From NCBI GenBank assembly GCA_900752345.1, contig CAADVA010000237.1:1-7311 (forward strand): a stretch of 7,311 nucleotides of DNA. The letters run 5' to 3'. Made by a program: the position numbers and the translations under genes. Under the pieces are notes generated by a model. It did no database searches and was not told the origin of the DNA. It was given only the letters and a program-made list of their open reading frames with translations. Within the stretch, counting starts at the first letter, position 1, and each line of letters starts with the position of its first letter. This document shows, one piece after another, positions 1-5,219 of the stretch. The DNA comes from an uncultured Collinsella sp. (lineage in GTDB: Bacteria > Actinomycetota > Coriobacteriia > Coriobacteriales > Coriobacteriaceae).

Positions 1-1026
1 GACGGGGTTGAGCACGATGGGCGCGGCGACCAGCAGCGGCTCGTTGACGGCAAAGCAGACCGGAACGATAGCGGCCTTACCGACGGCGCGCATCTCTTGG
101 GATTTGGCCAAGAAGCAGAACATAAAGACCAGGACGAGTGTGGCGCCGGTGCCGCCCATGCAGACGACGAAGTACTGGGCACCCTGGGTCAGGACAGCGG
201 AAGCGTGCTCGCCGGCCTGGAACGCAGCCAGGTTGTCGGTCATGTTGGCAACAAGGGCGGCGGCGATGGCGGGCTCGACGATCGAGGGGCCGTGGACGCC
301 CACGAACCAGAAGAGGCTCATGGCGCCGTAGATCACAGCGAGGCCGATGTAGCCGTCGGCAGCGGTGAACAGGGGCTGGAACACCTGGATGACGCCTTGG
401 GCAAAGCAGAAGCCAAAAGCAGCGCGGAAGACGATGTCAAAGACCCAAAAGACGGTGATGCAGACGGAGAAGGGGATGATGTCCTTGAAGGTCTGCGAGA
501 TGTTGGGCGGAACCTGCTCGGGCATCTTGACGGTGATGTTGCGCTTAATGAAGAACTTGTAGATGATGCCGGTCACAAACGCAGCGATAAAGGCGGTCAG
601 CAGGCCTTTGGAACCAAGGTAGGTGGTGTTGAAGCCGCTGGCAGCGTCCGTGGCGATCGTGTCGCTCGAAAGGAGCAAGAAGCCGATGATGGCCGCGCAC
701 ATGCACGAGATGAAGTTGATCTGGTTGTTCTTGGGCAGATCGCGGTTCTGAGCGTCGGCGAAGTGCTTGGCTGTGGTGGCAGCGCAGGCGATGGCCAGGA
801 TACCCATGGAGTAGTTGTAGCACTTCCACAGGGCGTTGTTGATGTCATCGGGCCAGTAGAAACCCCAGATGTTGGGGACCGAGGCTACCAGGCAGAAGAT
901 GGACGAGAAGATGATGATGGGGATGACGGAGATAAAGCCGTCGCGAATCGCCTTGAGGTACTTGTTGCGGGCGATCGCGTTGAAAAAGGGCTGGCCCTTT
1001 TCGATGATGGCGATAAGTTGCTCCAT
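1..1026 (-). CDS. lacE: Lactose-type PTS permease, EIIC domain (LacE), 3' end outside window
   Basis: Membrane channel of a lactose/cellobiose-family phosphotransferase system, importing lactose while it is phosphorylated. The visible 342 residues begin MEQLIAIIEKGQPFF and resemble LacE, including RNKYLKAIRDGF (about 21-31), the stretch around PNIWGFYWP (51-59), and several hydrophobic segments. The GVHG motif (His245) and the NEP motif (Glu329) match the sugar-binding His and Glu of the related ChbC channel, with the same 84-residue separation as I recall it. The start is supported by AGGAG six bases upstream (1033-1037). The frame is open to base 1, so the C-terminus is missing. LacE proteins usually run to about 570 residues with a fused EIIB domain, which cannot be confirmed here. 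It is divergent from the LacI-type regulator and shares an operator-rich gap with it. A cellobiose-type substrate is possible, but the lacF/lacABC neighbours favour lactose. Confidence 0.93.
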   Translation of the reverse strand, partial: MEQLIAIIEKGQPFFNAIARNKYLKAIRDGFISVIPIIIFSSIFCLVASVPNIWGFYWPDDINNALWKCYNYSMGILAIACAATTAKHFADAQNRDLPKNNQINFISCMCAAIIGFLLLSSDTIATDAASGFNTTYLGSKGLLTAFIAAFVTGIIYKFFIKRNITVKMPEQVPPNISQTFKDIIPFSVCITVFWVFDIVFRAAFGFCFAQGVIQVFQPLFTAADGYIGLAVIYGAMSLFWFVGVHGPSIVEPAIAAALVANMTDNLAAFQAGEHASAVLTQGAQYFVVCMGGTGATLVLVFMFCFLAKSQEMRAVGKAAIVPVCFAVNEPLLVAAPIVLNPV

Positions 1027-1088
1027 GCAATGCTCCTAAGAGTCGGTGGGTTAACAACGATGGTAGCTTTTGGCGTTCGGTTGCCAAA

Positions 1089-1104
1089 ATGTTGACGTTG
1101 CCAT
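1089..1104 (-). promoter_or_regulatory. Operator-like site 1 (lacE-proximal)
   Basis: On the minus strand this reads ATGGCAACGTCAACAT. It differs at one base from site 2. The core TGNNAACGTYNNCA is an imperfect dyad with a central CG, as is usual for LacI-family operators. It lies about 63 bp upstream of the lacE start codon. Binding by the adjacent regulator is inferred from proximity and family knowledge. Confidence 0.65.
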
Positions 1105-1119
1105 TTTGTGACACAAAAT
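1103..1119. promoter_or_regulatory. Perfect 17-bp palindrome next to operator 1
   Basis: ATTTTGTGACACAAAAT has perfect 8-bp arms around one central A and overlaps the end of operator 1 by two bases. The TGTGA...CACA look recalls sites of CRP/FNR-type factors, but the spacing (one central base) does not fit a CRP site. The cognate factor is unknown. Confidence 0.5.
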
Positions 1120-1208
1120 AAGACGCGAACCGATGGTCCCTGTGCCTGCGAACCGTCGATTCCTTGCGCGTAAACGTTTGAGCCGCCCGGTGGCTCTGTG
1201 TTTGCACA

Positions 1209-1224
1209 ATGGCAACGTTAACAT
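1209..1224 (+). promoter_or_regulatory. Operator-like site 2
   Basis: ATGGCAACGTTAACAT. Fourteen of the 16 bases form the pattern TGNNAACGTTNNCA with symmetric outer and central pairs. It is in inverted orientation relative to site 1, and the identity with site 1 extends through the flanking TTT (ATGGCAACGTYAACATTT). Confidence 0.65.
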
Positions 1225-1263
1225 TTGGGCGACAAAAGCCGTTCGGTGAAGCAAAAATGTCGG

Positions 1264-1271
1264 TGAACGGT
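1264..1271 (+). promoter_or_regulatory. TGAACGGT octamer, copy in the lacE-lacI gap
   Basis: One of four TGAACGGT copies that I found in the window, all intergenic (1264-1271 and 4550-4557 on plus; 2449-2456 and 2470-2477 on minus). It is preceded by a near repeat, CGGTGAA, 17 bp upstream. This isolated copy is weaker evidence than the paired copies before lacF and lacA. Confidence 0.35.
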
Positions 1272-1311
1272 AGGTTTTGGGTGGTGAGCGTATGGTGGGG
1301 GAGGCGTTGGA

Positions 1312-1317
1312 TATACT
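1312..1317 (+). promoter_or_regulatory. Possible -10 element for the LacI-type regulator gene
   Basis: TATACT matches the sigma-A -10 consensus at five of six positions and lies 66 bp upstream of the regulator start. No good -35 hexamer is found 16-18 bp upstream, so this is tentative. If used, operator 3 would lie downstream of the transcription start, in the leader. Confidence 0.35.
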
Positions 1318-1353
1318 TGAAGACGTTTCATTTGACTGCGCAGGATGCCACTA

Positions 1354-1369
1354 ATGGCATCGTTGACAT
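1354..1369 (+). promoter_or_regulatory. Operator-like site 3, overlapping a hairpin before the regulator gene
   Basis: ATGGCATCGTTGACAT matches site 2 at 14 of 16 positions and ends 14 bp before the regulator start codon. Its left half also forms the right arm of a perfect 7-bp inverted repeat (GATGCCA at 1344-1350, TGGCATC at 1355-1361, 4-nt loop). The position suits autorepression by roadblock, which is an inference. Confidence 0.55.
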
Positions 1370-1383
1370 AGAAAGATCGACCT

Positions 1384-2388
1384 ATGGCCGCTGTTAAAAA
1401 ATCGGTTTCCGTTAAGGACGTGGCGCGTCTCGCGGGCGTCTCGGAGCAGACAGTCTCGCGTACGGTGCACGATTCGCCCAGCGTGCGCCCCGAGACCAAG
1501 GAGCGCGTGCGTGCCGCCATGCGCGAGCTGGGGTATCGCCCCAATTTTGCCGGTCGATCGCTGCGCCGCGGCAAGTTTAAGACCGTCGGCGTCGCCATGT
1601 TCAACATTACCGGTACCGGCAACCTCGACCGTATGGAGGGCTTTGCTGCCGCCGCCGATAAGCACGGCTACGCCATTACCCTCACGAAAGTAGATGGGCA
1701 TCCGTATACCCTCGAGAGCGCATCGTCGCGCATGAGCGCACTGCCGGTGGATGGCATGGTCGTGATCATGAATCGCATGCCGGCGGACTTTGGCACCTTC
1801 GAGCCACTGCCCGGCATGCAGACAGTGCTCGTTACGATGTTGGAGCACCCGCTTTGTTCAACGGTCGATAACGACCAGTTCGATTGCTCGCGCCAGGTGG
1901 TCGAGTATTTGCTGGAGCAGGGGCACAAGACCGTGCGCTTTATCTCGTGCCCCGAGCGCTCGCTTTCGGGCATGCAGCGCGAGGAAGGCTGGCGCGAGAC
2001 ATTGCGCGCACATGGTATTGAGCTGCCGCGACTCATCCGTGGCGATTGGACGGCGCAGAGCGGATATGCCGCAGGCCAGGCTCTGGCGGACGATCCGACC
2101 TGTACTGCCATCTATGCCTCCAACGACGCCATGGCCTACGGCTGCATTCGCGGGCTCGAGTCGCGCGGAAGGCGTGTGCCCGAGGACGTGAGCGTGGTGG
2201 GTGTTGATGACAGCCTGGGCGATATCGTGCCCGACCGTCGCCTGACCACCGTGCGCTTTGACAACAGGCGTGTCGGCATGTGGGCAGTCGATAAGATCGC
2301 CGGTGCCGAGGGGGGTGCGTCTGGCGTGGAGCACATGCTGATCCCCGGCGTGCTCGTAGAGGGCGATACGGTGCGCGATTTGCGCTAG
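1384..2388 (+). CDS. LacI-family transcriptional regulator, probable lac-locus repressor
   Basis: A 334-residue DNA-binding protein of usual LacI-family length. The N-terminal helix-turn-helix (residues 9-28, VKDVARLAGVSEQTVSR) and hinge helix (about 48-62, YRPNFAGRSLRRGK) are typical. The periplasmic-binding-like effector domain shows VDND (161-164), the QREEGWRETL stretch (198-207), GDWTAQSGY (220-228), ASNDAMAYG (245-253) and EDVSVVGVDD (267-276). The GDW-x-A-x-SG stretch, with its Trp, parallels the sugar-contact region of E. coli LacI, so a galactoside-like effector is plausible. The start is the first possible one: an in-frame TAG sits at 1369-1371 and there is no alternative start between. 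The Shine-Dalgarno is weak (GAAAGA, 1371-1376). It is divergent from lacE and followed 214 bp later by lacF. Known lactose operons with this pathway in Firmicutes use the DeoR-type LacR, so a LacI-type protein here is a difference. Its exact ligand is unproven. Confidence 0.92.
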   Translation: MAAVKKSVSVKDVARLAGVSEQTVSRTVHDSPSVRPETKERVRAAMRELGYRPNFAGRSLRRGKFKTVGVAMFNITGTGNLDRMEGFAAAADKHGYAITLTKVDGHPYTLESASSRMSALPVDGMVVIMNRMPADFGTFEPLPGMQTVLVTMLEHPLCSTVDNDQFDCSRQVVEYLLEQGHKTVRFISCPERSLSGMQREEGWRETLRAHGIELPRLIRGDWTAQSGYAAGQALADDPTCTAIYASNDAMAYGCIRGLESRGRRVPEDVSVVGVDDSLGDIVPDRRLTTVRFDNRRVGMWAVDKIAGAEGGASGVEHMLIPGVLVEGDTVRDLR

Positions 2389-2429
2389 GGCGCGGTCCTG
2401 TTTGGGTTTCCGTTAATCATGTTTGATAT

Positions 2430-2512
2430 TGTTCGAAATGGTTTGGAAACCGTTCACGGGCGAAAATTGACCGTTCATAGCTTGAAATTATGTTTTGCGT
2501 TGTTCTTTTTTG
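2430..2512 (+). promoter_or_regulatory. lacF promoter and operator cluster
   Basis: GTTC recurs at 2431, 2452 and 2473 with an exact 21-bp period (two helical turns). The last two copies are inside identical ACCGTTCA octamers (2449-2456, 2470-2477). GGTTTGGAAACC (2440-2451) is an inverted repeat. A plausible sigma-A promoter overlaps the cluster: TTGACC at 2467-2472 and TATGTT at 2489-2494, 16 bp apart, so the second octamer overlaps the -35. TTGTTCTTTTTTG at 2500-2512, near the expected transcription start, recurs inverted at 4564-4576 before lacA. These shared elements suggest common control of lacF and lacAB. The rest of the 2389-2602 gap shows no gene. Confidence 0.6.
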
Positions 2513-2552
2513 TTTGAATGTTAATGTTTCTGCCATACAGAACGCAGCGCGT

Positions 2553-2562
2553 ATGCCCGGAC
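2553..2562 (+). repeat. ATGCCCGGAC decamer in the lacF leader
   Basis: An exact match to 4654-4663 in the lacA leader. Both copies are followed by GCGAT (2563-2567; 4670-4674), separated by a few extra bases in the lacA copy. They lie 40 and 64 bp upstream of their start codons, so this may be a shared leader or downstream control element. Confidence 0.4.
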
Positions 2563-2602
2563 GCGATGCTCTCCATTGGTTCATATGTGAAAGGAACGCA
2601 AT

Positions 2603-2941
2603 ATGGCAACCAAAGAAGAAATCTCGATGGTTGGATTCGAGATCGTCGCATACGCAGGTGACGCCCAGACCGATCTGCTTGCAGCGCTCGATGCTGCTCG
2701 CGAGGGTGATTTTGAGAAGGCCGAGCAGCTGCACAAGGATGCCAGCGATGCGCTCATCGGTGCCCACGACACGCAGACCAAGCTGCTTTCGCAGGAGGCC
2801 GGCGGTGGCGAGATGGAGATGACCTTCATCATGGCTCACGCTCAGGACACTCTCATGACCACTATGATCCTGGAGAAGCAGACCCGCTTTACCATCGATG
2901 CCTACAAGCGCATCGCCGAGCTCGAGGCCAAGCTCGCCTAA
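2603..2941 (+). CDS. lacF: Lactose-specific PTS EIIA component (LacF)
   Basis: A soluble 112-residue phosphocarrier that passes phosphate from HPr to the EIIB domain of the lactose permease. It has the length and all-helical composition of the EIIA-lac family. The N-terminal MVGFEIVAYAGDA (9-21) is a family hallmark. FIMAHAQDTLMTT (75-87) holds the phosphorylated His79, and Asp82 corresponds to the metal-binding Asp of LacF (His78/Asp81 in the lactococcal protein). The start has AAGGA at 2591-2595, seven bases upstream. The gene stands alone, 214 bp after the regulator and ending in its own terminator, while its partner lacE is on the opposite strand, so coordination must come from shared regulation rather than one transcript. 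A cellobiose-type EIIA is the main alternative; the lacABC context favours lactose. Confidence 0.93.
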   Translation: MATKEEISMVGFEIVAYAGDAQTDLLAALDAAREGDFEKAEQLHKDASDALIGAHDTQTKLLSQEAGGGEMEMTFIMAHAQDTLMTTMILEKQTRFTIDAYKRIAELEAKLA

Positions 2942-2968
2942 CGAGCCCGCACAACCAAGTCCCCTTCC

Positions 2969-3009
2969 AAAAGCTCTGCCGCAAACTCGCGACAGGGCTT
3001 TTTCTTTTT
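2969..3009 (+). terminator. Intrinsic terminator of lacF
   Basis: AAAGCTCTG (2970-2978 region) pairs with CAGGGCTTT (2993-3001) through one G-T wobble, enclosing a smaller CGC/GCG pairing, and is followed by TTTTTCTTTTT. It lies about 28 bp after the lacF stop codon and points along the plus strand. Confidence 0.75.
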
Positions 3010-3020
3010 ACCCGGCACTT

Positions 3021-3058
3021 GGGGACGTTCCTTATCTGCCGCAGTTAGGGACACTCCT
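3021..3058. repeat. GGGGACGTTC-type intergenic repeat, left copy
   Basis: GGGGACGTTCCTTATCTGCC is followed by a degenerate copy, AGGGACACTCCTGCC (3047-3061). The first ten bases recur at 6980-6989 in a hairpin after lacC. I associate this sequence with dispersed intergenic repeats in Collinsella genomes, from memory. No transposase is present in the window. Confidence 0.45.
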
Positions 3059-3136
3059 GCCATGCATTTGATCCTTTGAGGATGGAAGAAAACGGGTTAT
3101 TAGGTTTGCTGCGGTGCCGACTCGACCTGTCGGTTA

Positions 3137-3290
3137 CAAAACTATGCCGGTTTACTACGATGAATCGCATTCTTTCAACTATGGAAAGAACGGCGTTATC
3201 AAAGCCGCAGGTAGAAAGCTTGTCATTTTCTGCTAATAGCAAATGTGGTCGGTCCTATCGGTTTTACCGTAGTAAACCGGCATAGTTTTG
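3137..3290. repeat. 154-bp element bounded by perfect 23-bp inverted repeats
   Basis: The 23 bases at 3137-3159 (CAAAACTATGCCGG..., ending TACTACG) are the exact reverse complement of 3268-3290. The 108-bp interior contains no credible gene. The right terminal repeat also forms part of a local CGGTTTTACCG hairpin (3259-3269). Size and structure resemble a non-autonomous miniature element (MITE), but I see no clear target-site duplication in the flanks. The 2942-3406 gap otherwise holds the lacF terminator, the GGGGACGTTC repeat and the promoter region of the next gene. Confidence 0.7.
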
Positions 3291-3362
3291 AAATGGCACT
3301 GTTCGACTAGCAGCGTTATGGAGCTTCTGCACGCCCTCCCGTTCGGTTTTTCGCTGGGTGGG

Positions 3363-3368
3363 TATACT
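3363..3368 (+). promoter_or_regulatory. Possible -10 element for the membrane protein gene
   Basis: TATACT is a good -10 hexamer 38 bp before the start codon. The -35 region is unconvincing. It would give a short leader containing the strong AAGGAGGT ribosome binding site. Confidence 0.4.
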
Positions 3369-3406
3369 TCCATCCGCAATACAGGCCGGAATAAGGAGGT
3401 ATCCAA

Positions 3407-4420
3407 ATGCCGGGCAACGGATTGATTCAAAAGGGAGACGCGCACGAGATGACTCATGGGCGTCCTGTCCAGATAACCGAGCACACAACGGTAACCGAGC
3501 TGCAGCCCAGCCTGTCCGATGTCGTGTGCGCAAACAAAAAACTGCAGATTGGCTTCATCGTTGCGCTCGTGGTACTGGCGCTGTTGTCGGGCTTTGTAGC
3601 TCGTCCGCATTTTGCCGATACCAAGACTTGGGACTCCACCATCGAGGTCATCGATCAAAAGAAGGGCAATGTTTTGGCGCTCACGACCTCGTGCGTCGCC
3701 CTATCTGCGGGTATCACCGCGCTGCCGGGCGATACGGGAACGCCGGTTGCCGAGCAGCTCGCGCAGCTTTCGGGAAACTTGGGTATCGTGCTTGCCGTGC
3801 TCTACCTCGAGAAATATCTGCTGACCATTTTGTGGTCGGTTGGCTTGGGCATCTTAATCCCGTTTGCGTTGGTGCTCTTTGCGGTGTCGCTTGGCATTCA
3901 CGGACGCTGGAGCACGAGCGCCGTCCTACGCCGCGTAGCGACTCGCGTGCTGGTGGTCTCCATAATCGGAATGGCCTTGGTGCCTGCAAGCGTATGGGTG
4001 TCGCAAAAGGTCGACGAAACGTATCGAGTGAGCATCGAGGCGGCCGAGCAAAAGGCGGCCGACGCTGCGAGTGCGGCAGATAGCGATAGCTCCAAAACAA
4101 GCAAGAAAAAGACCGAGTCCGCAGAGCCCAAGAACGTGCTTGAGCAGCTTGCCGACGGCGCCTCGGGTCTCGTCGCGTCGGTGACCAGCGGCGCCAAGCA
4201 GATGACCGACGAGATTGTGCAGCAGGTGACCGACCTAATCGAAGGCGTCATCGTGATGATCGTGACTTCGTGCGTGATTCCATTGCTGGTGCTCGCGGCG
4301 TTTCTGTGGCTGGGGCACGTACTGCTGGGGATTGATATTTCCGGCCCGGCGAACTATTTGACGGGCCGCTTTCTGGGTGCTCCGTCCAAGCATGCCAAGA
4401 AGGGCGGGCAGTTCGAGTAG
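3407..4420 (+). CDS. Uncharacterised multi-pass membrane protein
   Basis: A 337-residue protein that I cannot assign to a named function. Hydrophobic segments lie at about 47-65, 124-137, 141-164, 181-198 and 279-307. A less hydrophobic stretch at 87-106 is followed by LPGDTGTPVAEQLAQLSGNLG (106-126), which looks like a conserved family motif. Residues 200-240 form a charged, Ala/Lys/Ser-rich, probably helical or coiled-coil soluble segment (AEQKAADAASAADSDSSKTS), and the tail is basic (about 328-333). There is no signal peptide; the first 45 residues are hydrophilic. The start is fixed by AAGGAGGT (3393-3400), six bases upstream. The gene has a private promoter region and terminator and is flanked by a repeat element, so it may be an insertion into the lac locus rather than part of the pathway. 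Similar proteins occur in other gut Firmicutes, from memory, as hypotheticals. Confidence 0.85.
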   Translation: MPGNGLIQKGDAHEMTHGRPVQITEHTTVTELQPSLSDVVCANKKLQIGFIVALVVLALLSGFVARPHFADTKTWDSTIEVIDQKKGNVLALTTSCVALSAGITALPGDTGTPVAEQLAQLSGNLGIVLAVLYLEKYLLTILWSVGLGILIPFALVLFAVSLGIHGRWSTSAVLRRVATRVLVVSIIGMALVPASVWVSQKVDETYRVSIEAAEQKAADAASAADSDSSKTSKKKTESAEPKNVLEQLADGASGLVASVTSGAKQMTDEIVQQVTDLIEGVIVMIVTSCVIPLLVLAAFLWLGHVLLGIDISGPANYLTGRFLGAPSKHAKKGGQFE

Positions 4421-4454
4421 CTAAAACAGCTGTATATACCGGGGCATACCGCCG

Positions 4455-4489
4455 AAAGGCGGCCGAGATGCGTTCTCGGCCGCCTTTTT
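4455..4489 (+). terminator. Intrinsic terminator after the membrane protein gene
   Basis: A perfect 10-bp stem GGCGGCCGAG (4458-4467) / CTCGGCCGCC (4475-4484) encloses a 7-nt loop and is followed by TTTTTG. AAA before and TTT after extend the pairing. It lies about 35 bp after the stop codon. Confidence 0.92.
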
Positions 4490-4530
4490 GTTTGTTGAAT
4501 ACGTGGTAAGCCGGGCTTTTCCTGAGACCA

Positions 4531-4576
4531 AACGGTCATCAATCATCTGTGAACGGTACTGTTCAAAAAAGAACAA
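4531..4576 (+). promoter_or_regulatory. Distal operator cluster upstream of lacA
   Basis: AACGGT occurs at 4531-4536 and 4552-4557, exactly 21 bp apart, the second within TGAACGGT. This is the same octamer and spacing as before lacF, but inverted. GAAC (4551), GTTC (4561) and GAAC (4571) follow at 10-bp steps, giving the inverted repeat TGTTC-A6-GAACA (4560-4575). CAAAAAAGAACAA (4564-4576) is the reverse complement of 2500-2512. These elements probably bind the regulator that also acts at lacF. Confidence 0.6.
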
Positions 4577-4593
4577 AGACAAACAAATAGTTG

Positions 4594-4622
4594 TTGCAGT
4601 TACTGTTCGAATGTGTTCAAAT
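4594..4622 (+). promoter_or_regulatory. Candidate lacA promoter
   Basis: TTGCAG (4594-4599) and TCAAAT (4617-4622), 17 bp apart, form a modest sigma-A match. The -10 would fall inside the GTTC/GAAC dyad at 4605-4642, so a protein bound there would block polymerase. The assignment is tentative. Confidence 0.35.
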
Positions 4623-4642
4623 AAACATGAACAGTGAAGAAC
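4605..4642. promoter_or_regulatory. 38-bp dyad array of GTTC/GAAC half-sites before lacA
   Basis: GTTC at 4605 and 4615 and GAAC at 4629 and 4639 form GTTC-N6-GTTC-N10-GAAC-N6-GAAC, symmetric about one centre, with the inner pair extending to TGTTCA/TGAACA. The 10-bp spacing puts all half-sites on one helix face, consistent with a multimeric regulator. Confidence 0.55.
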
Positions 4643-4653
4643 CGCACATTCAG

Positions 4654-4663
4654 ATGCCCGGAC
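4654..4663 (+). repeat. ATGCCCGGAC decamer in the lacA leader
   Basis: An exact copy of the decamer at 2553-2562 in the lacF leader; a related GCGAT follows at 4670-4674. It is the nearest shared element to the lacA start. Confidence 0.4.
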
Positions 4664-4727
4664 CTGAACGCGATTCAACACTTCCAAACAGGAACTACGC
4701 ACCTGCGTATCTCTCAAGGAGGATGTC

Positions 4728-5156
4728 ATGAGGGTTGTAATCGCTTCCGATGCCGACGGTATGTCGATGAAGGAGTCCATCAAGGAGATGCTCATCGCCG
4801 ACGGTCACGAGGTCGTCGACTATTCCGAGACCCCTGCCGCGGACTTTGTCGATTCCGCGACCGCCGTTGCCAAGGACCTGCTGGAGCACAAGGATTCCCA
4901 GGGCTTCGCATTCGATAAGTACGGCGTCGGCTCCTATATGGCCGCCGTCAAGATTAAGGGCATGGTCGTCGCCAACATTTCCGACGAGCGTTCCGCCTAC
5001 ATGACCCGCGAGCACAACGGCTCGCGCATGGTCACCATGGGCCCGGGCGTTGTGGGCACCGAGGTCGCCAAGAAGATCGCCCGCGAGTTCCTGCGCGCCC
5101 AGTACGCCGGCGGCCGTCACCAGATCCGTGTCGACATGCTCAACAAGATGGCCTAA
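4728..5156 (+). CDS. lacA: Galactose-6-phosphate isomerase subunit LacA
   Basis: One of the two subunits of the cytoplasmic isomerase converting D-galactose-6-phosphate to D-tagatose-6-phosphate. At 142 residues it matches the family length (about 141). The closely matching regions are DKYGVGSYMAAVKIKGM (63-79), SDERSAYMTREHN (85-97) and the C-terminal GGRHQIRVDMLNKM (128-141), which is nearly identical to LacA of lactococci. The catalytic Cys found in LacB and RpiB relatives is absent at the corresponding position (DKYGVG), which is normal for LacA. The start is fixed by AAGGAGGA (4716-4723). It is the first gene of a lacAB unit with a long regulated leader, and lacB follows 63 bp later. RpiB-type ribose-5-phosphate isomerase is the related alternative, but pairing with LacB and LacC settles the call. 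Confidence 0.95.
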   Translation: MRVVIASDADGMSMKESIKEMLIADGHEVVDYSETPAADFVDSATAVAKDLLEHKDSQGFAFDKYGVGSYMAAVKIKGMVVANISDERSAYMTREHNGSRMVTMGPGVVGTEVAKKIAREFLRAQYAGGRHQIRVDMLNKMA

Positions 5157-5219
5157 CGAGAGCCACCGAGAACTTGAACTTCTATCTCAACTTGTGAATT
5201 CAGACGAAAGGACGTTCTG

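Larger units (their letters stand above)
1027..1383. other. Divergent regulatory gap between lacE and the LacI-type regulator
   Basis: This 357-bp gap has no credible coding frame. It holds three copies of a 16-bp operator-like site (1089-1104, 1209-1224, 1354-1369), a perfect 17-bp palindrome (1103-1119), one TGAACGGT octamer (1264-1271) also found upstream of lacF and lacA, and a hairpin (1344-1361) just before the regulator. CGGTGAA is directly repeated at 1244-1250 and 1261-1267. I could not assign a convincing -35/-10 pair for lacE. The two outer operators lie 120 bp apart in opposite orientation, an arrangement compatible with looping by a tetrameric or paired LacI-family repressor. Confidence 0.75.

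Noticed and set aside
97..1095. Long plus-strand open frame (332 residues) opposite lacE
   Set aside because: The minus strand encodes a clear LacE with a ribosome binding site and family motifs over the same bases; the plus-strand product is an Asp/Gly/Val-rich, low-complexity shadow with no motif.
1209..1224. Catabolite-responsive (cre, CcpA) site at operator 2
   Set aside because: The TGNNAACGTT core does not fit the cre pattern TGNAANCG, and three related copies around a LacI-type gene point to a local operator instead.
3076..3285. Small plus-strand frame (69 residues) starting at TTG in the lacF-membrane protein gap
   Set aside because: It has no ribosome binding site and runs through the inverted-repeat element, so it is more likely repeat DNA than a gene.
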